Shown here piece by piece: positions 19,215 to 25,390 of a DNA stretch of 64,000 bases; within the stretch, counting starts at the first letter, position 1, and each line of letters begins with the position of its first letter. Below the pieces are notes generated by a model. That model did no database searches. It saw only the letters and a program-made list of their open reading frames with translations, and was not told where the DNA came from. The stretch lies in contig NZ_VRKQ01000010.1 of assembly GCF_008056315.1 (NCBI RefSeq), positions 434,001-498,000 on the forward strand, in the 5' to 3' direction. The translations under genes and the position numbers were made by a program. The stretch comes from Seonamhaeicola maritimus (GTDB lineage Bacteria > Bacteroidota > Bacteroidia > Flavobacteriales > Flavobacteriaceae).

Positions 19215-19973
19215 TTAAAGTACTTTAATTTGAGTAACATACTGATCAACTATATCTTTATAGCTATTTGTACAATATATATGATCTATTGATTCTTTTA
19301 ATTCATCAAAACCATAATTAAATTGTGCATGAGTAACATATAAATACACCCTTAGAGCTCCCTGACTTTTTAATTCTTCAGCAAGAAATTTAAATGTTCT
19401 TCCACCATCAGCTAAATCATCAACTATCAAACAATCTTTATCTTTTACATTTCCCTGTATTTTAATAATTGGTAAACCATTAATTCTAACTTTGTTTGAT
19501 GGCACTAAATCAGCGTTTAATTTTTCAGCTATTTCATGAGTAGTTTTATAAGATCCAGCATCTGGACTAACAAGTATTGGATTACCAATATCATAATATG
19601 CCAACTTAACATATTCATGACTTTTTAATTCTTTTGAATTATTAATTAATGCTAATGTTATGCTACTATGCGGGTGCAAAATTTCAACTTTATCAAAGTT
19701 CATTGCATTTATAAAATTTGCAATTATCTTTAAATCAAATGATTCTAAATCATTAAAACGTCTATCTGAACGTTGACCAATAAGGCAATAAATTGTTAGA
19801 ATAGATATCAGGTTTTTATTAGTTGAATTGCTATTATCCCATGCCTCTTTTATCGATGCAATTCTAAATAAATCTTCATAACTATTACCTCTTATCTTTA
19901 TATGTAAATTACCTGATTCTTTTATCTTAGCAGTCACTTGCCCATCTTTATATTTATTTATTTCGTACTTCAT
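19215..19973 (-). CDS. Short PRPP-synthetase paralogue (possible ADP-ribose pyrophosphokinase)
   Basis: The 252-residue protein shares the phosphoribosyltransferase-like fold of ribose-phosphate pyrophosphokinases: SPDAGSYKTTHEIAEKL aligns with the SPDMGGSKRAYAYAK region of the canonical enzyme at 62379-63320, and LIVDDLADGGRT (Asp185-Asp186) with its LVDDMVDTAGT. It is about 60 residues shorter, has GGRT in place of TAGT, and has diverged in the ATP loop (GQRSDRRF). It sits 32 bases downstream of a NadV-like gene and is likely co-transcribed. One reading is dedicated PRPP supply for nicotinamide salvage. The other is ADPR-PP synthetase (Adps) of a NARP1-type pathway. Sequence alone does not decide. 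Confidence 0.8.
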   Translation of the reverse strand: MKYEINKYKDGQVTAKIKESGNLHIKIRGNSYEDLFRIASIKEAWDNSNSTNKNLISILTIYCLIGQRSDRRFNDLESFDLKIIANFINAMNFDKVEILHPHSSITLALINNSKELKSHEYVKLAYYDIGNPILVSPDAGSYKTTHEIAEKLNADLVPSNKVRINGLPIIKIQGNVKDKDCLIVDDLADGGRTFKFLAEELKSQGALRVYLYVTHAQFNYGFDELKESIDHIYCTNSYKDIVDQYVTQIKVL

Positions 19974-20005
19974 TTCTTAGTTTTTTGTTATTTGTAAAAT
20001 CTAAC

Positions 20006-21460
20006 TTAAACACACTTATTTATTCTGTCTCTTATTTGTTCCAATTTTATTTGATTCAAAAATTCTCCATTTTGGTAAATGACTTGCAATTCACCGTCAT
20101 TCTCTTCAACTTCAGAAACTTGATCCACCATTTTGTATTCTCCATCCACAAAATCTACTCTAATTAATCCTTTTGCAGATTTCTTGATGCCATCATCAGT
20201 AATAGGATCCTTAAAAATTTCTCTTCTCTCTCCTTGTACAACAACAGAAGTAGCTTTCATTGCAAATCCAAATGTATCTCTAGTATTAAATTGATAAGTA
20301 AAAGACCCAATCCCTAAAACCACATTTGTAGTGGCGAACCCTTTATCATGTAATCTTTGACAAATCTGTTCAGCTCTTTCGGTAGTAATACTATCTCCAT
20401 AAATAGCTCCAATATGAGGGTCTAAAACTTTAAACCCTTCTTTATTGATTGTCCCTCCAAAAATATCCCATAACAATTCAATTACACCTTTTTCATTAGG
20501 TAATTGACCTCCTATTTGTGCCATTTCTCCACAAATAATGTCAACTGGATCACCACTATCAGGACGAATAACTAATTTACCATCTCTTGAAATAACCTCA
20601 TCTTTAAGTTTGGGCAAATATTCCGTTAGTACTTTCCATAAATTCCATGTATCACTAACAACAGACAATATTCCCTTTGGGTAAGTATTCATTAAACTTT
20701 GAAATGTGCCAATTTCATCTTCTTTTGTTCCTGCACACATAACTGAATGTTCCGTTGCATTCACTGAACCTACAATAAACCCTGATGCATTATAATATTT
20801 GCGTAATCCACTTATAACAGGAAGGGTATCAGATCCTAAAAAAACGCTTGCATGCCCCATTCCAGAAGACAATGCACTTCCGAGACCTCCCATTCCTCTC
20901 ATTGAGAAGTCATGTCCTTGAAAATCAATAAATGAGACGTTTTCACTATCTGTAATTAATGCCCACTTTTTAAATATACGCTTGTACAATATTGCAATAG
21001 ATGCAGATGTCATAGTTTGCCATAGCATTGTAGATAATATAGTCTCTAAAAAATTTGTAACCCAATAAAACTCCTTTATTGTGTTTACAACTGTAAGCAT
21101 TGGAACTCGAATAGGAACTTCAACACCTTCAGGCAATGACTTAACTTTTATTGGAAGATACTGCAAATCATGTAATTCTTCATAATGAGAAACATCATAA
21201 CTACCTCCAAGATATAATGACAGTTCTTCTTGAATTTCTCTACAGACCAGTTCTTTTGGCTTAGAAAAGAAATTGTCATTAAAATAATCATGTAACCATT
21301 GAATCACGTACTGCTGGCCAAAAGAAACTACTTTATCACAGCCTTTAGGAGCATATTTATTACTTCGTGGTGTCCAATTGGAATATACTTCTTCAGTCCC
21401 AACTGGGTATTGTTGATGATGCCCCGTTTTGTACCCGTCTGTTAGCAATAATCCATTCAT
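20006..21460 (-). CDS. nadV: Nicotinamide phosphoribosyltransferase-like protein (NadV or Namat type)
   Basis: The 484-residue protein matches NAMPT/NadV, which joins nicotinamide and PRPP to form NMN. Key active-site positions of human NAMPT are conserved: Asp211 (GSDTLPVI), the phosphorylatable His238 (ATEHSVM) and Asp301 (IRPDSGDP), with the N-terminal LLLTDGYKTGHHQQYP and GIGSFTYQFNTRDTFGFAMKAT of bacterial and phage NadV proteins. It lies between a Nudix regulator and a short PRPP-synthetase paralogue on one strand, and two 21-bp palindromes lie in its 117-base upstream region. Phage pairs with these two annotations have been shown to make NAD+ directly from ADPR-PP (Namat), so the acceptor may be ADPR-PP rather than PRPP. 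Confidence 0.88.
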   Translation of the reverse strand: MNGLLLTDGYKTGHHQQYPVGTEEVYSNWTPRSNKYAPKGCDKVVSFGQQYVIQWLHDYFNDNFFSKPKELVCREIQEELSLYLGGSYDVSHYEELHDLQYLPIKVKSLPEGVEVPIRVPMLTVVNTIKEFYWVTNFLETILSTMLWQTMTSASIAILYKRIFKKWALITDSENVSFIDFQGHDFSMRGMGGLGSALSSGMGHASVFLGSDTLPVISGLRKYYNASGFIVGSVNATEHSVMCAGTKEDEIGTFQSLMNTYPKGILSVVSDTWNLWKVLTEYLPKLKDEVISRDGKLVIRPDSGDPVDIICGEMAQIGGQLPNEKGVIELLWDIFGGTINKEGFKVLDPHIGAIYGDSITTERAEQICQRLHDKGFATTNVVLGIGSFTYQFNTRDTFGFAMKATSVVVQGERREIFKDPITDDGIKKSAKGLIRVDFVDGEYKMVDQVSEVEENDGELQVIYQNGEFLNQIKLEQIRDRINKCV

Positions 21461-21475
21461 AATATTTAAATTTAT

Positions 21476-21496
21476 TTTGCGTATTCATTACACAAA
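21476..21496. promoter_or_regulatory. Candidate NrtR operator 1 (proximal to nadV)
   Basis: A 21-bp imperfect palindrome with half-sites TTTGCGTAT and TTACACAAA around TCA (7 of 9 positions symmetric). It lies 16-36 bases ahead of the nadV ATG and matches sites 21530-21550 and 22255-22275 in length and sequence. Confidence 0.65.
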
Positions 21497-21529
21497 TGTA
21501 AATTAGAATATTATTGTCACCAAATATAT

Positions 21530-21550
21530 TTTGTGTTTTTTTTACGCAAA
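21530..21550. promoter_or_regulatory. Candidate NrtR operator 2 (distal to nadV)
   Basis: A 21-bp imperfect palindrome with half-sites TTTGTGTTT and TTACGCAAA (6 of 9 symmetric). It lies 54 bp from operator 1, centre to centre, close to five helical turns, between nadV and the 3' end of the Nudix regulator gene. Confidence 0.55.
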
Positions 21551-21577
21551 TACATTATAATGTTGAAATACAGGTGT

Positions 21578-22255
21578 TTATATTTCAAATATTATACCTT
21601 CTTTTTTAAGTTGAAAGTAGCGTTTTTGGTTAAATTGGAATAAATTGGCTGGTCTACCTGATCCTTTTGATACTTTTTCATTGAGTTCATCAAGCACATT
21701 AAGACCTATTATTTTCTTTCTAAAATTACGTCTATCAATTTCTCTGCCTAATAGGGTAGTGTATAATTTTTCCAAATCTGAAAAAGGGAATTTTTTATCT
21801 AGTAATTCAAAGCCTATAGGTTCATAAGTGATTTTTCCCTTCAATCTCTTAATTGCTAATTCAAGTATATCCTTATGATCGAAAGATAGTTCGGGTAATT
21901 CATTAATATTAAACCAAGCTACTTCTGCTGCATCTGTAGATGCAAATATTTTAAACGTATTCGGTCTTACTAATCCGAAATAGGCAATGGAAACTACTCT
22001 TCCTCTAGGGTCTCTCGTTGGATTACCAAAAGTATAAAGCTGTTCAAGGTAATTAATCTTAACACCCGTTTCTTCCTGTAGTTCTCTTTGAACTGCTTCT
22101 TCCAAAGATTCATCATTTAATACAAATCCTCCAGGAATAGCCCACTTTTCCTTAAACGGTTCATACTTTCGTTTTATAAGTAAAACTGAAATTTCACCTT
22201 CCTCGTAACCAAATACGACTGCATCAACTGTTAACTTAATGGACTGCTTACTCAT
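21578..22255 (-). CDS. nrtR: NrtR-like Nudix-domain transcriptional regulator of NAD metabolism
   Basis: The 225-residue protein joins an N-terminal Nudix domain (about 1-140) to a C-terminal winged-helix domain (about 150-225, DRRNFRKKIIGLNVLDEL and GRPANLFQFNQKRYFQLK). This is the NrtR architecture; NrtR proteins repress NAD-biosynthesis genes and respond to ADP-ribose or related nucleotides. Unusually for a regulator, the Nudix box is intact: Gly43, Glu49, Arg57, Glu58, Glu61, Glu62 fit GX5EX7REUXEEXGU, so hydrolase activity is possible. The gene precedes nadV on the same strand, and its own start codon abuts a 21-bp palindrome. Some Bacteroidota homologues regulate sugar genes (AraR), but the nadV context favours NAD control. 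Confidence 0.85.
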   Translation of the reverse strand: MSKQSIKLTVDAVVFGYEEGEISVLLIKRKYEPFKEKWAIPGGFVLNDESLEEAVQRELQEETGVKINYLEQLYTFGNPTRDPRGRVVSIAYFGLVRPNTFKIFASTDAAEVAWFNINELPELSFDHKDILELAIKRLKGKITYEPIGFELLDKKFPFSDLEKLYTTLLGREIDRRNFRKKIIGLNVLDELNEKVSKGSGRPANLFQFNQKRYFQLKKEGIIFEI

Positions 22256-22275
22256 ATGTGTAACTTTTACACAAA
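22255..22275. promoter_or_regulatory. Candidate NrtR operator 3 (autoregulatory site)
   Basis: The best of the three palindromes: half-sites TATGTGTAA and TTACACAAA, 8 of 9 positions symmetric, same 21-bp length. It touches the first base of the nrtR ATG, so bound regulator would block its own transcription or initiation. Confidence 0.7.
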
Positions 22276-22329
22276 AATAAACTTAATTTTCAAAATTAAT
22301 AAATTAAAGAAACTATCTACATGAACCTT

Positions 22330-24210
22330 TTACTCCTCACAATTCTCACAATAAGTTTCTTTTAAATACTCATTTTCTAATAACTGAAAGGTTACTCCTC
22401 CTTTTTCAACGACATTAAACAGTTTACAATAGCGTTCTTTATTAATGTTTATGGCATTTAACATAATGGTTCTATAATCTGTTTGATAAGTGAGTTCGTC
22501 CTTAATTAAAGTCAAATTCAAATAGTAGAACAATAAATCTTCATCTATATCAATGCTCCTGGCTTTTTCTTCTAAAAGCGCAACCGACATATCTGTATTG
22601 GCATAGTAACTAAAAAACTGGGCTAAACTTAAATAGTCATAGTCAGATAATGAGAATTTGTTGTAATTTTTATTAATGTATGACACCGATGCATCTTTAT
22701 CAGAATAATCCCGTTTTCGCATTAAATTCTCTGCTTTTATGATATGGAAATTTACCATCATTCTAGAAATTAATGAGGCATCAATTCCATAATTCTTTAA
22801 GCCATAAATTTGATTTTTAAGCTTGGTTTCATTTATTTCTAAAGCTCTGAAACGCCAAAGTCTAATCTTAATAGCTGTGATATTGTATTTAACCTCACCA
22901 TTTTTAGGAACTAACTTTTCAAGCTCTAAAAGTTCGTTATAAACAATTAAAGCTTGCCTTACATTAAGCATATACCTAAAAGCAGAATTCTTATTAAATA
23001 TTTTAGCAAATTTAGCTTGCTTTGGTATGTTCATTTTCCGCAGAAATTCTGGAGAGATGACTTTACTTTTAAGCTTTTCAAAAATGGAGTTTTGAATTTC
23101 ATTAGCAGCAACTAATTGTTCGCTGCTTATGGCATCATTAAATTTCAGAAGCAACTCATCAGGAGACATCGTTTTATACTTATCTTTCTTTTCTAAGCCT
23201 AACTCTAGCAATGCTTTTCTATGATGGCTTAAAATAGGCTCCATTTCTTTTGAGAGCGCTCCAACCAATTTTGCTTTTACATCGCTTTTACTCAGTCCGC
23301 TTAAATTATCATACTTGGTGTCTTTTATATCATTTAAAAACTCCACCCAATTTTCAGATGATGACACCTCAGTTTTAATTGTAGGCTTTTGAAAAGTTTG
23401 TAACGCAGCGGCAATACTATTGGCTCTTTGTTCTTGTAATTCCACATTACGCTCTAAACTTCCTTCAACAGATGAATAAGCTTTAATATTGATCGTTTTA
23501 ATGTTGAAGTCTGTCAATCTCAACGAGTCATAAATGGGCTTTATATCTTCATGTGAATATTCAGATTTATTCTTTTCAAAAGGAATAGTAAACTTTAATA
23601 TTTTATTTTTAAGAATATAACCTTCACCAGAACTTGGCTTTATTTGTTTTGTATTGTAGGTCAAAGAATCTAAATACATACCCATATCTAACAATTCCCA
23701 AGGGTAAGATTCCAGATTATAAATAACCTGATATCTACACATATTCTTATTACTTAAGAACAAAATATTGTACTCTAACTCATCATTTAAAAAAGCATCT
23801 GGTAACCTGCCAACATGAACTCTAAATCTGTTTTCTCCGGCCGGTTTTAACATATTTCTCAATTTGGCCCCATAAACAGGCTTCAAAAGCAATCCTTTTA
23901 TTTGAGAAGCCGTTGTTGTTTCATCGCAATCATATCTGTTTTTTCTAACTACATCAATAGCAATACCGTCTCCAGCATTTTTAAATAACATATTAAACCA
24001 CTTTTTGTCATTTATTCTAAAATATAGATTAGACTTTTCTCTTTCTATTGAAAACTTGACCTCTTTGGGCTTTTGCCTGAAAATATTTGTACAAGATTGA
24101 CAAACTTGATTTCGGTTAGCTTGTGGAAAAACAATATCGAAAGTGTTTTGGGCAGAAAGGTTATTTAGACTAAAAATTGTTAGGGCAATGAGGAGAGTTT
24201 TGAATTTCAT
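22330..24210 (-). CDS. Secreted protein with OmpA-like segment and terminal CxxC motifs, function unknown
   Basis: The 626-residue protein has a signal peptide (cleavage near LSA-QN, residue 20). A CQSC motif lies at about residues 38-41 and a CENC motif at the extreme C-terminus. Residues about 205-270 resemble an OmpA/MotB peptidoglycan-binding core (IPFEKNKSEYSHEDI, INIKAYSSVEGSLERNVELQEQRANSIAAAL). The second half is long, helical and Lys/Glu-rich with no family I recognise. It stands alone between nrtR (74-base gap) and lspA (77-base gap). A periplasmic, cell-wall-linked role is plausible from the OmpA-like core; the cysteine pairs may form disulfides or bind metal. Confidence 0.75.
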   Translation of the reverse strand: MKFKTLLIALTIFSLNNLSAQNTFDIVFPQANRNQVCQSCTNIFRQKPKEVKFSIEREKSNLYFRINDKKWFNMLFKNAGDGIAIDVVRKNRYDCDETTTASQIKGLLLKPVYGAKLRNMLKPAGENRFRVHVGRLPDAFLNDELEYNILFLSNKNMCRYQVIYNLESYPWELLDMGMYLDSLTYNTKQIKPSSGEGYILKNKILKFTIPFEKNKSEYSHEDIKPIYDSLRLTDFNIKTINIKAYSSVEGSLERNVELQEQRANSIAAALQTFQKPTIKTEVSSSENWVEFLNDIKDTKYDNLSGLSKSDVKAKLVGALSKEMEPILSHHRKALLELGLEKKDKYKTMSPDELLLKFNDAISSEQLVAANEIQNSIFEKLKSKVISPEFLRKMNIPKQAKFAKIFNKNSAFRYMLNVRQALIVYNELLELEKLVPKNGEVKYNITAIKIRLWRFRALEINETKLKNQIYGLKNYGIDASLISRMMVNFHIIKAENLMRKRDYSDKDASVSYINKNYNKFSLSDYDYLSLAQFFSYYANTDMSVALLEEKARSIDIDEDLLFYYLNLTLIKDELTYQTDYRTIMLNAININKERYCKLFNVVEKGGVTFQLLENEYLKETYCENCEE

Positions 24211-24287
24211 TAATGGATTTTTAGATTGAAAAATTAAATATAATCAATCCTAATAAAGTAAAGAAACACTTACTTAATCAAATAATA

Positions 24288-24917
24288 TTATGAAAGTTCT
24301 TTTTTAGGAAACGCCTTTTTGTTGAAGACAATAAGCATAATAAAACCAGTACTTATAGCTACATCTGCCACATTAAAAACAGGCTCAAAAAACGTAAAAT
24401 ATTTACCCCCAAAACCCGGTATCCATTCTGGTAAATACCCTTTCCATAAAGGGAAATATAACATATCTACAACTTTACCATGAAGTAAACCAGCGTAACC
24501 ACCTTCTTCTGGTAAAAAAGATGCTACATCTATAGCGCTTTCGCTAAATAAAACACCATAAAAAACAGAATCTATAATATTCCCTAAGGCTCCTGCAAAT
24601 ATCAAAGCAATAGCCAATATTAACACTTTAGGCCTGCACTTTTTTGTTACATCATAAAGCCAATAACCTATACCACAAATCGCTACAACTCTAAATAATG
24701 TTAAAGCTACTTTTGCTGCACTATCTGATATAAAGGGAATAAAATCGCTAATTTTTGTTCCCCAAGCCATTCCATCGTTTTCAATAAAATATATTTGAAA
24801 CCAACTAAAAACTTCAAGGCTTTGTTGAAGTTGAAAATGTGTTTTAATATACACTTTACTTATCTGATCAATAAGTAAAATAATACTAATTAAAACAATT
24901 GATTTCTTTAATGACAT
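24288..24917 (-). CDS. lspA: Lipoprotein signal peptidase (signal peptidase II)
   Basis: This aspartic membrane protease removes signal peptides from prolipoproteins. The family landmarks are LIDQISKVYIKTHF in the first helix, YFIENDGMAWG (equivalent to the conserved N-x-G-x-A/F-F/W), AGALGNIIDSVFYG with the first catalytic Asp, and FEPVFNVADVAISTG with the second. Four membrane helices are evident. The chosen start (MSLKKSIVLISI) gives 209 residues; an in-frame ATG 15 bases upstream lies in the T-run of a hairpin. The protein is longer than proteobacterial LspA because of an insert between the catalytic segments, as in other Bacteroidota. It follows ileS and a dksA-like gene, and the window has many lipoprotein clients. 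Confidence 0.95.
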   Translation of the reverse strand: MSLKKSIVLISIILLIDQISKVYIKTHFQLQQSLEVFSWFQIYFIENDGMAWGTKISDFIPFISDSAAKVALTLFRVVAICGIGYWLYDVTKKCRPKVLILAIALIFAGALGNIIDSVFYGVLFSESAIDVASFLPEEGGYAGLLHGKVVDMLYFPLWKGYLPEWIPGFGGKYFTFFEPVFNVADVAISTGFIMLIVFNKKAFPKKELS

Positions 24918-24933
24918 ATGACTGAAAAACAAA

Positions 24934-25000
24934 AAACGCCCTTCATAAAATAATTTAAGATTGGCGTTTCTATTTTATAAAACCCTTATTTAATGAAGGG
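24934..25000 (-). promoter_or_regulatory. Terminator with competing hairpin ahead of lspA (attenuator-like)
   Basis: In the dksA-lspA gap, AAACGCC (24934-24940) can pair with GGCGTTT (24963-24969), and on the minus strand this hairpin is followed by a T-run ending 8 bases before the lspA ATG. CCCTTCAT (24939-24946) can instead pair with ATGAAGGG (24993-25000), sharing bases 24939-24940 with the terminator stem. A third local pairing, CCCTT/AAGGG at 24983-25000, competes with the second. The result is a terminator and a mutually exclusive alternative structure. Confidence 0.55.
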
Positions 25001-25005
25001 ATTAA

Positions 25006-25386
25006 TTATTTCTGCATGTTTTTAGCTTCAATGCTTAAAGTAGCATGAGGCACTAACTCTAATCTTTTCTTATTAATTAACTTTCCGGTAACACGACAAA
25101 CCCCATAAGTTTTATTCTCAATACGAATTAAAGCATTCTTTAAATCACGTATAAACTTTTCTTGCCGAATAGCCAATTGAGAATTAGACTCTTTACTCAT
25201 TACTTCGCTTCCTTCATCAAAAGCTTTAAAAGTAGGTGCGGTATCTTCTGTTCCATTATTATGGTCATTCATATATGCACTTTTAATAAGCTCTAAATCG
25301 TGTTGCGCTTTTTCTATTTTTTCATTTATTAAAGATCTGAATTCTTCTAATTCAGCATCAGAATATCTAACATTTGCAGTTCCCAT
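25006..25386 (-). CDS. DksA/TraR-family protein lacking most zinc-finger cysteines
   Basis: The 126-residue protein (start MGTANVRYSD; an in-frame upstream ATG would run back into the ileS 3' end and is unlikely) has the DksA/TraR layout: a helical hairpin at about 8-85 with acidic tip residues, then the C-terminal finger-like YGVCRVTGKLINKKRLELVPHATLSIEAKNM. Only one of the four canonical zinc cysteines remains. Such proteins bind the RNA polymerase secondary channel and tune transcription with ppGpp in Proteobacteria; a similar role here is inferred. The ATG lies 4 bases beyond the ileS stop, so it is part of an ileS-dksA-lspA unit. Confidence 0.88.
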   Translation of the reverse strand: MGTANVRYSDAELEEFRSLINEKIEKAQHDLELIKSAYMNDHNNGTEDTAPTFKAFDEGSEVMSKESNSQLAIRQEKFIRDLKNALIRIENKTYGVCRVTGKLINKKRLELVPHATLSIEAKNMQK

Positions 25387-25390
25387 AATA

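Noticed and set aside
19209-19226. Weak hairpin between the folate gene and the PRPP-synthetase-like gene
   Set aside because: The six A-T-rich pairs and lack of a T-run make it too weak to call a terminator.
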